A DNA stretch of 64,000 nucleotides from Arthrobacter endolithicus (lineage in GTDB: Bacteria; Actinomycetota; Actinomycetes; Actinomycetales; Micrococcaceae): assembly GCF_026627425.1 (NCBI RefSeq), contig NZ_JAPNLH010000013.1:1-64000 (forward strand), read 5' to 3'. Made by a program: the position numbers and the translations under genes. The notes beneath the pieces were generated by a model. The model was not told where the DNA came from. It did no database searches and worked only from the letters and a program-made list of their open reading frames with translations. Within the stretch, counting starts at the first letter, position 1. Every line of letters begins with the position of its first letter. Positions 27,551 to 36,400 of the stretch are shown here, one piece after another.

Positions 27551-28999
27551 CTACATGTGCACGTGCAGGCGCCGCGCGGCCTCCGAAATGGAACCGCTGA
27601 GCGAGGGGTAAACCGTGAAGGTGCTGGCCACATCGTCCACGTGCAGCTTTTGCGTGACCGCCAGGGCGATCGGAAAGATCAGTTCGGACGCTCCCTGGGC
27701 CACCACCACACCGCCGATGACCGTCCCGGATCCCTTGCGCGCAATTATCTTCACGAAGCCGTCCTTGAAATTACGCATCTTGGCCCGGGCGTTGGTGCGC
27801 AGGGACAGCGTGAACACATCTCCCTGGAACTTGCCGGAGGCCAGATCCGCCTCGGACACGCCCACGGAGGCGATTTCCGGTGAGGTGAAGATATTGGAGG
27901 AAACCTGCAGCAGCTTCAGCGGCCGCACCCCATCGCCCAGCAAATGCGCCACGGCGATCCGGCCCTGCATGGCCGCGACTGATGCCAGCGCGAAAACTCC
28001 GGTGCAGTCGCCCGCCGCGTAGACGTTTGACGCCGTCGTCCGGGAGACGCCGTCGACCTTGATGTGCCCGCTCTCGGTGAGCGCGACGCCGGCCTGCTCA
28101 AGACCGATTCCCTCTGTGTTCGGGATGGAGCCCACGCACACCAGGCAGTGGCTGCCGGTGATTTCGCGGCCGTCGCTGAGCGTCACGACGACGCCGTCCT
28201 CGGTGCGGTCGACGGCGGCAGCCCGGGAACGCGACAGCACTGTCATGCCGCGGCGGGCGAAGACATCCTCCAGGACTTGCGCGGCATCCGAATCCTCCCC
28301 CGGGAGCACCTGGTCGCGGCTGGAAATCAGCGTCACCTTGGAGCCCAGTCCGTTGTAGGCGGAGGCGAATTCGGCGCCCGTCACCCCAGATCCCACGACG
28401 ATCAGCTCCGGCGGCACCTCCTGAAGGTTGTACAGCTGAGTCCAGTTCAGGATCCGCTCGCCGTCCGGTTTGGCCGTCGGCAATTCGCGCGGATGAGCAC
28501 CGACGGAGACCAGTATCGCGTCCGCCTCGACGATTTCAGTGCTGGCCTCGGCCCCCTCACCGACGGTTGCTTCGATTGTCTTGTTGTCCAGCAGCCGGCC
28601 CGTGCCCAGAATAATCCGCACACCCACACGTTCCAGGCCGGCACGAATATCGGCCGATTGGTCGCCGGCCAGGCGCATGACGCGCTCGTTAACCGCCTTG
28701 AGGTCGGCGCTCATCAGCGGAACGCAGTCACCCTCGCCCCCACCCAAATCGAACCGCACCCCAAGTGCGGCGGCGTCGGTCATGCGCGTCATCGCGTCGG
28801 CCGTCGCGATGAGTGTTTTGGACGGGACGACGTCGGTCAGCACCGCAGAGCCGCCAAGTCCGGCCCGCTCCACCACAGTTACCTGCGCGCCCAAGGAGGC
28901 GGCGACGATCGCGGCCTCGTACCCGCCCGGCCCGCCGCCCAGGATCGCGATGCTCGGAGCGGACTGAGTGGAAAAGAGATTATGGCTGGTCACAGTCAT
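27551..28999 (-). CDS. lpdA: NAD(P)H-quinone dehydrogenase of the LpdA type (no redox disulfide)
   Basis: FAD flavoprotein of the dihydrolipoamide dehydrogenase fold, 482 residues. It has an N-terminal FAD-binding GGGPGGYEAA, a NAD(P)-binding GSGVTGAEFASAY and FAD-contacting VYAAGDCTG. At the place of the active disulfide it reads GLGGSAVLTDVVPSKT, with both cysteines missing. It therefore cannot act as a disulfide reductase. M. tuberculosis LpdA (Rv3303c), also lacking the working disulfide, is an NAD(P)H:quinone reductase, and this gene sits in the same neighbourhood (purine nucleoside phosphorylase and pmmB follow). It is divergent from the phosphorylase gene by 50 bases. ATG 28999 has only a weak ribosome binding site. 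Confidence 0.87.
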   Translation of the reverse strand: MTVTSHNLFSTQSAPSIAILGGGPGGYEAAIVAASLGAQVTVVERAGLGGSAVLTDVVPSKTLIATADAMTRMTDAAALGVRFDLGGGEGDCVPLMSADLKAVNERVMRLAGDQSADIRAGLERVGVRIILGTGRLLDNKTIEATVGEGAEASTEIVEADAILVSVGAHPRELPTAKPDGERILNWTQLYNLQEVPPELIVVGSGVTGAEFASAYNGLGSKVTLISSRDQVLPGEDSDAAQVLEDVFARRGMTVLSRSRAAAVDRTEDGVVVTLSDGREITGSHCLVCVGSIPNTEGIGLEQAGVALTESGHIKVDGVSRTTASNVYAAGDCTGVFALASVAAMQGRIAVAHLLGDGVRPLKLLQVSSNIFTSPEIASVGVSEADLASGKFQGDVFTLSLRTNARAKMRNFKDGFVKIIARKGSGTVIGGVVVAQGASELIFPIALAVTQKLHVDDVASTFTVYPSLSGSISEAARRLHVHM

Positions 29000-29037
29000 T
29001 CATTCTCGCCCATCGCGTCCATCGGCATCAAGTTCGG

Positions 29038-29043
29038 TAAGTT
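29038..29043 (+). promoter_or_regulatory. Possible leaderless -10 for the purine nucleoside phosphorylase gene
   Basis: TAAGTT ends six bases before ATG 29050, and no Shine-Dalgarno sequence lies between them. The -35 region is not convincing. Confidence 0.35.
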
Positions 29044-29049
29044 ATTCCA

Positions 29050-29907
29050 ATGTGTACATCTGATTCTTCCTTCACAGGCGAATCCGCCGCCGTTTCCACC
29101 GCCTCCCCCGGCACCGACCCGACGGAATTGGCGGCTGCGGCCGCTGCCTACATCGCAGAGCACACCGGCGTGGCCTGCCACGATATCGCCCTGGTGCTCG
29201 GCTCCGGTTGGGGCGAAGCGGCGGAACTGATCGGCAAAACCACGGCCACGCTCAACGCTGCGGACATTCCCGGCTTCTGGGCGCCTGCTGTCCAAGGCCA
29301 CGTCGGAACCGTCCGCTCCGTGCTGACCACCGCGGGGAGACGCGCCCTGGTGCTCGGAGCCCGAACCCATTTCTACGAAGGAAAAGGCGTGCGTGCCGTG
29401 GTCCATGGTGTGCGGACTGCTGCCGCGTGCGGCGCGAAGACGTTGGTGCTGACCAACGGCTGCGGCGGCTTGAATGAGGCATGGACACCCGGCACACCGG
29501 TGCTGATCCGCGACCACATCAACCTCACGGCGGCTTCTCCTCTGGAGGGTGCCACGTTCGTGGACCTCACCGATCTGTATTCCGCCCGGCTGCGCGCCGT
29601 GGCCCATAAGGTTGATCCGGGGCTGGACGAGGGCGTCTACGCGCAATTCACCGGCCCACATTATGAGACCCCCGCCGAGGTGCAGTACGCCAAGCGGATC
29701 GGCGCGGATCTGGTGGGAATGTCCACCGCGCTAGAGGCGATCGCGGCCCGCCACGCAGGCATGGAGGTCTTCGGGATTTCACTGGTCACCAACCTGGCCG
29801 CCGGAATCAGCCCCGATCCGTTGAGCCACGCGGAAGTGCTCGCTGCAGGCCAGGCGGCCGGGCCGAGGATCTCCCGGCTGCTGGCGGACATCATCGCCCT
29901 GCTCTAG
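29050..29907 (+). CDS. punA: Purine-nucleoside phosphorylase
   Basis: Cleaves purine (deoxy)nucleosides with phosphate to the free base and (deoxy)ribose 1-phosphate. At 285 residues it belongs to the trimeric, PunA-type family: LVLGSGWGEAAELIG, HFYEGKG, LTNGCGGLNEAWTPG, GPHYETPAEVQYAK and VGMSTALEAIAARHAG, then the late segment SLVTNLAAGIS. It starts at ATG 29050, possibly leaderless. pmmB follows after a repeat-containing gap, as Rv3307-Rv3308 in M. tuberculosis, and deoC is close by. Together they channel nucleoside sugars (ribose 1-phosphate, deoxyribose 5-phosphate) into central metabolism. Confidence 0.92.
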   Translation: MCTSDSSFTGESAAVSTASPGTDPTELAAAAAAYIAEHTGVACHDIALVLGSGWGEAAELIGKTTATLNAADIPGFWAPAVQGHVGTVRSVLTTAGRRALVLGARTHFYEGKGVRAVVHGVRTAAACGAKTLVLTNGCGGLNEAWTPGTPVLIRDHINLTAASPLEGATFVDLTDLYSARLRAVAHKVDPGLDEGVYAQFTGPHYETPAEVQYAKRIGADLVGMSTALEAIAARHAGMEVFGISLVTNLAAGISPDPLSHAEVLAAGQAAGPRISRLLADIIALL

Positions 29908-29911
29908 ACGC

Positions 29912-29993
29912 GGTTCGTTCGGCGGTGTGGACCGTTCGGCGGCGCGGACCGTTCGGCGGCGCGGACCGTTTGGCGGGCGGACTGTTCTTCGGG
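29912..29993. repeat. Five tandem 17-bp intergenic repeats
   Basis: Copies of GGACCGTTCGGCGGCGC (two exact, at 29929 and 29946) are flanked by diverged copies at 29912, 29963 and 29979. They lie between the phosphorylase and pmmB genes and do not encode anything I can support. The unit length is not a multiple of three. Confidence 0.75.
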
Positions 29994-30098
29994 TACGAAG
30001 CTTGCGCGGCGTGCACTCCTGCGAAAGCTTGGCACCCATACCTGCGCAGCTTCCGCCGGGTCACCTCAGGGTGCTCTGAGCCGTTCTCCGCGTCACGA

Positions 30099-30104
30099 TA
30101 GGTT
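30099..30104 (+). promoter_or_regulatory. Possible leaderless -10 for pmmB
   Basis: TAGGTT ends six bases before ATG 30111. The intervening GGAG is too close to the ATG to be an ideal ribosome binding site. Confidence 0.4.
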
Positions 30105-30110
30105 GGAGCC

Positions 30111-32108
30111 ATGACGCTTTCGGACACCGAGCTCCAGCCCCTGCTGCACTCCGCCCGGAGCTGGGCGGATCAGGACCCGGACCCGGTGACCGCCACGCAA
30201 TTGAGGGCCCTGATAGTTCGTGCCGGCGGCCCCGGGTCAGGCGGCGCCGTTCCGGAAGCCGGCGGCGCCGTTCCGGAAGCGGGCAGCGGCGGACCGGCTG
30301 GTGCGGCGATGACTGCGGACGCTGCCCAGCAGGAGCTCGCCGACAGCTTCAGCGGCAGCCTGCAGTTCGGCACGGCTGGCCTGCGCGCTGCCATGGGTCC
30401 GGGCCCGAACCGGATGAACCGGGTCGTCGTCCGCCGGGCTGCCGCAGGGCTCGCCGCATACCTGCTGAAGGCGAGCGCGAAGCACCCTACCGCCGTGCCC
30501 GCGGAGGAGACTTCCGGACAGGCCGCGCGCCGCACCGAACGCGGGCCCCACTACCGGCCGCGCGCCGTCGTCGGCTTCGACGCCCGCCACAATTCGCAGA
30601 TTTTTGCCACCGAGAGCGCCGCAATCCTTACCGCCGCCGGCATCGAGACCTTTCTGCTGCCTGCCGCGCTGCCCACGCCCGTCCTCGCTTACGCCGTCCG
30701 GGAGCTCAATTGCGACGCCGGGGTCATGGTGACGGCCAGCCATAATCCTGCCCTGGACAATGGCTACAAGGTGTACCTTGGCGGCCGGACCGTGCCGGGC
30801 GCCGGGCAAGGCGCACAGATTGTCGCTCCGTTCGATGCCCTGATTGCCGCGGAAATTGCCGCCGTCGGTGCGCCGGCCAGCATAAAACTGGCCACTGCGG
30901 GCTGGACCGTGGTCGGGCCGGATTTCACCGCCGGGTACCAGGACGCAGTGCTCTCCCTCGCTGATCCGCTGGCTTTCCCTTCCCGCGATCTGTTGATTGT
31001 CTACACACCGATGCATGGCGTGGGTGCGGAAACTGCCGTCGGTGTGCTGCGCGGCGCGGGCTTCGAGAATATTGCCGTCGTGGCTGAGCAGGCGCGGCCG
31101 GATCCGGACTTCCCCACGGTCGCGTTCCCCAATCCGGAGGAGCCCGGCGCCCTGGAACTGGCCCTGGCGCTGGCCCGGGACAGGGGAGCTGACATCGTTC
31201 TGGCCAACGACCCCGATGCGGACCGGGCCGCCGTTGCCGCACTGGACCCATCCACCGGCAGTTGGCGGATGTTGCGCGGCGACGAGGTAGGAGCGCTGCT
31301 CGGCGACCACCTTGCGCGGCGGTTCTCCGGCCGGTCTGCCGGCAAGCCTGGGTCGTCCGGCGCAGTTCAGGCGGACGACGGCGGCGGCCCCGGTGCCGCC
31401 GTCGAACCCGGTGCCGCCGTCGAACCCGGTGCCGCCGTCGAACCCGGTGCCGTTCAGGACAGCCAACCCGCCGTGTTCGCCAACTCCATTGTCTCCTCGC
31501 GGCTGCTTGCGCGCATCGCGGCCTCGCACGGCCTCGAGCACACCGACACGCTGACCGGCTTCAAATGGATTTCCCGCGTGCCGGGGCTGAGCTACGGCTA
31601 CGAAGAGGCCTTGGGCTACTGCATTGCACCGGAGCTGGTTCGGGACAAGGACGGCATCTCCGCGGCGCTCCTGATCGCCGAGCTGGCAGCCGAGGCGAAG
31701 GCCCGGGGCAGGACCATTTTCGACACTCTCGATGACCTTGCCCTGGACCACGGTCTGCACGCCGGTGACCAGCTCAGTCTTCGCGTTGCGGATCTGTCCC
31801 GGCTCACCACTATGATGACGTCCCTTCGGCAGGAGCCGCCAAGCAGCCTGGGCGGGTCCTGCGTCGAAACGTTCACTGATCTGGCTCAAGGCTCCGCCAC
31901 CTTACCGCCCACGGACGGTCTACTGTTCCGCACCGCGGATAACAGCCGCGTGATCATCCGGCCCAGCGGAACCGAGCCCAAGCTCAAGTGCTACCTGGAA
32001 GTTATTGTTCCCGTCAGCGTAGCGGCGGATCTTCCGGACGCCCGGCTCCGTGCCCGTGCGGCCTTGGACGCTACGCTAGCCGATGTCCGTGTGGCCCTGG
32101 ATCTGTGA
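30111..32108 (+). CDS. pmmB: Phosphomannomutase/phosphoglucomutase (PmmB-like)
   Basis: Alpha-D-phosphohexomutase interconverting sugar 1- and 6-phosphates, and possibly pentose phosphates as in PGM2-like enzymes. At 665 residues it exceeds the usual 540-590. It has FGTAGLRAAMG near the start, the phosphoserine loop VMVTASHNPALDNGYKV (Ser near 207), the metal loop NDPDADR (near 366), the sugar-binding EEALGY and the phosphate loop RPSGTEPKLKCYLEV. The extra length comes from two in-frame tandem expansions: a 21-bp unit twice (30240-30281) and an 18-bp unit three times (31392-31445, giving AAVEPG repeats). Its place next to the purine phosphorylase matches Rv3307-Rv3308. Confidence 0.9.
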   Translation: MTLSDTELQPLLHSARSWADQDPDPVTATQLRALIVRAGGPGSGGAVPEAGGAVPEAGSGGPAGAAMTADAAQQELADSFSGSLQFGTAGLRAAMGPGPNRMNRVVVRRAAAGLAAYLLKASAKHPTAVPAEETSGQAARRTERGPHYRPRAVVGFDARHNSQIFATESAAILTAAGIETFLLPAALPTPVLAYAVRELNCDAGVMVTASHNPALDNGYKVYLGGRTVPGAGQGAQIVAPFDALIAAEIAAVGAPASIKLATAGWTVVGPDFTAGYQDAVLSLADPLAFPSRDLLIVYTPMHGVGAETAVGVLRGAGFENIAVVAEQARPDPDFPTVAFPNPEEPGALELALALARDRGADIVLANDPDADRAAVAALDPSTGSWRMLRGDEVGALLGDHLARRFSGRSAGKPGSSGAVQADDGGGPGAAVEPGAAVEPGAAVEPGAVQDSQPAVFANSIVSSRLLARIAASHGLEHTDTLTGFKWISRVPGLSYGYEEALGYCIAPELVRDKDGISAALLIAELAAEAKARGRTIFDTLDDLALDHGLHAGDQLSLRVADLSRLTTMMTSLRQEPPSSLGGSCVETFTDLAQGSATLPPTDGLLFRTADNSRVIIRPSGTEPKLKCYLEVIVPVSVAADLPDARLRARAALDATLADVRVALDL

Positions 32109-32295
32109 TCCCCTGAGATGACCGAAGCTCCACTGTGCTGGTGGCGGGCACGTCCCGGATCGGGATCCTGCTGGTTGGTTGACGGCGGCCGGAAATGGCA
32201 GTAACCGGTTGTCATCGGACAACGGCCGTGTCGGTGCGCTATGGGAGCATTGAGCTAACTGATTCTTCTTGTCTGACTCTTGGAAAGGCCTCCCC

Positions 32296-33045
32296 TTGAC
32301 CTCTCTGCCCGGCACCTCAGCCAGCGCCGCCCCCAGCTCAGAGCTGGCCCGGTATATTGACCACACGCTGCTCAAACCTGATGCCGGCGAGGCGGACGTA
32401 CTAAGGATCTGCGCCGAAGCCGTGGCCAACAACTTCAAATCCGTCTGCGTGAATCCGATCTGGGTCAAGACCGTGCACAACGCGCTCAAGGGCAGCGGGG
32501 TGCTGACCTGTTCGGTGGTTGGTTTCCCGCTCGGCGCCACCCCAACGGATGTCAAGACGTATGAGGCCCGGGGCGCCGTCCTTGATGGCGCGGACGAGAT
32601 TGATATGGTGATCAACATTGCCGCGGCGCGTGCGCTGGACCGCGGCGCACTGGTGGAGGATATCTCTGCCGTCGCCGAAGAGGTGCACGGCGGCGACTCA
32701 ATTCTGAAGGTGATAATCGAAACGTCTCTTCTCACCGACGACGAAAAGCGGCTGGCCTGTCAGGCTGCCGTCGAAGCCGGGGCGGACTTTGTTAAGACGT
32801 CAACCGGGTTCAACGGCGGCGGAGCAACGGTGCAGGACGTATCGCTGATGCGTGCCGCCGTCGGCCCCGAAATAGGTGTTAAGGCCTCCGGCGGAATCCG
32901 CACGCTGGCCGATGCCCGTGCCATGATCGACGCGGGTGCAACCCGTATCGGTGCCAGCGCGGGCATCGCCATCCTGCGCGAGGAAGCCGGCCGCCCGACA
33001 GCGGATACCGTGGCCGATGACGGCCATCCAGCGGGATCGTACTAA
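32296..33045 (+). CDS. deoC: Deoxyribose-phosphate aldolase
   Basis: Splits 2-deoxyribose 5-phosphate to glyceraldehyde 3-phosphate and acetaldehyde. It has 249 residues, a TIM barrel with IDHTLLKPDA, the acid-base region EIDMVINI, the Schiff-base lysine in FVKTSTGF and the phosphate site KASGGIRT. TTG 32296 is chosen because GAAAGG precedes it by seven bases; a TTG at 32269 would have no ribosome binding site. It completes a nucleoside-sugar salvage set with the phosphorylase and the mutase. The acetaldehyde it releases could be a substrate of the aldehyde dehydrogenase at 18.7 kb. Confidence 0.92.
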   Translation: MTSLPGTSASAAPSSELARYIDHTLLKPDAGEADVLRICAEAVANNFKSVCVNPIWVKTVHNALKGSGVLTCSVVGFPLGATPTDVKTYEARGAVLDGADEIDMVINIAAARALDRGALVEDISAVAEEVHGGDSILKVIIETSLLTDDEKRLACQAAVEAGADFVKTSTGFNGGGATVQDVSLMRAAVGPEIGVKASGGIRTLADARAMIDAGATRIGASAGIAILREEAGRPTADTVADDGHPAGSY

Positions 33046-33118
33046 GCTTTTAGCCAGAACCGCAAGGCGTGCAGTCCGCGCCCCACATCACACCCCTTTT
33101 TGGGGGCCAGGAGGAAAC

Positions 33119-33331
33119 ATGTCCAACCGTGCGCAAGAGCGTGAGAACAATCTCGGGCAGAGCGTTATACTCTTCGTCATTTTCTTCGTGCTCTTTCTCG
33201 GCGGCATCTTCGCCATGTCATTCCTGTCACTGTCCAATGCGTGGCCGATGGCAATCGCGCTCGGGCTGTGCTTCGTGGGCCTGGTCATCCCGTTGACCTG
33301 GTTGAACAAATCCGATTCGGGCGCCAAGTAG
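33119..33331 (+). CDS. Small two-helix membrane protein
   Basis: A 70-residue protein with a charged N-terminus (MSNRAQERENNLGQ), two transmembrane helices (about 15-36 and 41-61) and the tail NKSDSGAK. The start is certain: AGGAGG lies five bases before ATG 33119. Similar short proteins occur in Micrococcaceae, but I cannot assign a function. It is convergent with mfd. Confidence 0.75.
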   Translation: MSNRAQERENNLGQSVILFVIFFVLFLGGIFAMSFLSLSNAWPMAIALGLCFVGLVIPLTWLNKSDSGAK

Positions 33332-33392
33332 GTTTTTCACAGCGGCAACCTTCCGGCAGACGCACGACGGCGGCGCTCGTTTCGATCGGGCG

Positions 33393-33407
33393 GCCGCGGT
33401 CCGCGGC
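33393..33407. terminator. GC palindrome between convergent genes
   Basis: GCCGCGGTCCGCGGC lies between the small membrane protein gene and the end of mfd. It could fold as a short hairpin on either strand, but there is no T run and the loop is tight. Confidence 0.3.
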
Positions 33408-33416
33408 GCTTGGCCG

Positions 33417-36400
33417 CTAATCGGTGAAGATCGCCTCCAGCACACCCTGTGCCCAGGTCAGCACCTCGGCGTCCGCCAGGTCACGGCCGCCGATCCGTGC
33501 CGTTTTCGGCTTCGGAATCAGCACCGCATCGAGCGCATTCTTGACCATGGAACCCGGATACATCCGCTGCAGCCGCATCAGCTTGGACTCGGGGAGCCGG
33601 GCCGGCGCAAACTTGATGAAATTGCCCTGCAGCGCCACGTCCGTCAGCCCCGCGGCACGCGCAGCGACGCGGAAACGGGCGACGGCGATCAGGTTTAGTG
33701 CCGCTGCCGGTGGCTCCCCGTACCGGTCGGTGAGCTCTGCCAGTACTTCCGTGATCGCGTCCTCCGTCGCCGCTGCTGCCAATTTGCGGTAGGCCTCCAG
33801 CCGAAGCCGTTCCCCCGGAACATAATCGTGCGGCAGGTGCGCATTGACCGGCAGCTCAATCTTCATTTCCGCCGGACGTTCTTCCGACTCGCCGCGGTAG
33901 TCCGCTACAGCCTCGCCCACCAGACGAATGTAGAGGTCAAAGCCCACACCCTGAATGTGCCCCGACTGCTCCCCCCCGAGCAGATTTCCGGCACCACGGA
34001 TTTCCAGGTCCTTGAGCGCCAGCGCCATTCCCGCACCCAGTTCATTGTGCGCGGCGACGGCCTTGAGCCGCTCCAGCGCCACCTCGCCCAGCGGCTTGTC
34101 GAACGGATAGAGGAAATAGGCGTACGCACGCTCGCGTCCCCGGCCCACCCGGCCGCGGAGCTGGTGCAGCTGTGAGAGCCCGAAGTTATCCGCCCGGTCC
34201 ACGATGAGGGTATTGGCATTGGAAATGTCCAGTCCAGTCTCGATGATCGTGGTGCAGACCAGCACATCAAAGCGCTTTTCCCAGAAGTCCACAATGATCT
34301 GTTCCAGCCGGGATTCGCTCATCTGACCGTGCGCCACGGCCACCCGCGCCTCCGGGACCAGCTCCTTCAGATGCGCGGCCGTCCGTTCAATGGACGAAAC
34401 CCGGTTATGCACAAAGAACACCTGCCCCTCGCGCATTAGCTCGCGCCGGATCGCCGCCGAGGCCTGCTTGTCCGTGTAGGCCCCCACGTAGGTCAGCACC
34501 GGATGCCGTTCCTCGGGAGGGGTGGCCAGTGTGGAGGTCTCCCGGATCCCCGTCAGGGACATTTCAAGGGTGCGGGGAATCGGCGTCGCGCTCATGGCCA
34601 ACACATCCACGTTGGTGCGCATCTTCTTGAGCTCCTCTTTATGCTCCACCCCGAAGCGCTGTTCCTCATCCACAATCACCAGGCCCAGGTCCTTGAACTG
34701 CACCTCTTTGGAGAGCAACCGATGCGTGCCAATGACCACGTCCACGGCTCCGCTGCGCAGACCTTCGACGGTTTCCTTGCTTTCCTTCGCCGTCTGGAAC
34801 CGCGACAGCGGCTTAATCCGCACCGGGAAGCCGGAGAACCGCTCACCGAAAGTCTCCAGGTGCTGCTGCGCCAGCAACGTCGTCGGCACCAGCATTGCCA
34901 CCTGCTTGCCGTCCTGAACCGCCTTGAACGCCGCCCGGACCGCGATCTCGGTCTTCCCGTAGCCCACATCGCCGGAAACCAGCCGGTCCATCGGGATTTC
35001 CTTTTCCATATCCGCTTTGACCTCGTTGATCGTGGTCAGCTGGTCCGGGGTTTCCACATAGGGAAACGCCTCCTCCAGTTCGCGCTGCCACGGCGTATCC
35101 GGAGCGAAGGCATGCCCGCGGGTCGCCATCCGGGCCGAATACAGCCGGATCAGCTCGCCGGCGATCTCCTTAACCGCCTTGCGGGCCTTGGTCTTGGTAC
35201 TGGCCCAGTCCGAGCCGCCCATTTTGCTCAGCGCCGGTGCATCGCCGCCCACATAGGCAGTGATCTGGTCCAGCTGATCGGTCGGAACGAAGAGCCTATC
35301 CCCTGGCGCACCGCGCTTGGCGGGCGCGTATTCGAGCACCAGGTATTCGCGCAGCCCGGCTCCCCCACTGGCGCTGGTGGAAACCTTCCGCTGCATCAGC
35401 TCGACGAATTTGCCCACGCCGTGCTGTTCATGCACCACAAAATCGCCCGCCCGCAGCTGCAGCGGATCCACGGCATTACGACGTCTGGACGGCAGCTTGC
35501 GCATATCGCGGGTTGAGCTGACCGAGTTTTTCCCGAGTAGGTCCGCCTCCGTCAGGAGCCCCAGCTTGAGCCCGTCGAAGACAAAACCACGGCCGACGAC
35601 GGCGGTGGTGATCTCGATGATGCCTGGCTGTGGCGGCTCGTCCAGACTGCCCACCCGCGCTGCGGGAATATTGGCCTCATGAAACAGCTCGGCCAGCCGC
35701 TGCGCCGGCCCTGGGCCCCCGGTCGCTACGACCAGACGCCACTGATCGCGGACCCGTGAGCCAATGAACTCCATCATCTCGGCCACGTCCCCCTGGTATC
35801 CACGCGGTTCGCGGGCGGGCAGGTTCAACACATCGATGTCCGGAAGCAGGTCCTCATCGGTGCTGAAGGAGGTGATGGACCACCAACTCACGCCGGCGGC
35901 GAGCGCACTGGCGCGGGTAACGGCCAGGGATTTGAAACTTGCCGCCGTCAGGTCCAGGCCCTCCTGCGAGGCCAGATCCAGCGGGGCGACTCCGCCCTCG
36001 GAAGCGGTGGACCAGGCAGCCTCCAGGAATTCCTCGTTCGTGGACTCCAGATCATGGGCACGCGCACGGACCTTCTCCGGTTCCACCACCACGGCCACAG
36101 AGCCGGGCGGGAACAAGGACGTCAGCGGGACCATCCCGTCCACTAGTGCCGGAGCCAGGGATTCCATCCCTTCCACGGCAATGCCACCGGCAATCTTTTC
36201 CAGCATGGCTGCAGCAGCGGGCATCTTGTCCTTGAGCAGAGCGGCACGCGACATCACCGAGGGCGTGATCAGGATTTCCCGGCACGGCGGCGCATACAGC
36301 GTCCTCGGGTGCTTTACGCCTTCCGTCCCAAGCGAGCGCTGGTCGGCCACCGCAAACCAGCGCATCTGTTCCACCTCGTCGCCAAAGAATTCCACCCGGA

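Noticed and set aside
27545-27560. Half of the TGTAGGATTG palindrome at the end of lpdA
   Set aside because: The ten bases match by virtue of the His-Met-stop codons, and the second arm (CTACA) is missing.
28064-29230. 388-codon plus-strand frame opposite lpdA
   Set aside because: It lies antisense to the clearly recognisable flavoprotein and then runs into the purine phosphorylase in the wrong frame; no domain is visible.
29908-30110. CRISPR-like array between the phosphorylase and pmmB genes
   Set aside because: The 17-bp units are directly adjacent with no spacers, and no cas gene is present; it is a simple tandem repeat.
30237-31889. 550-codon minus-strand frame opposite pmmB
   Set aside because: It is an antisense shadow in high-GC DNA; pmmB on the plus strand has all catalytic motifs.
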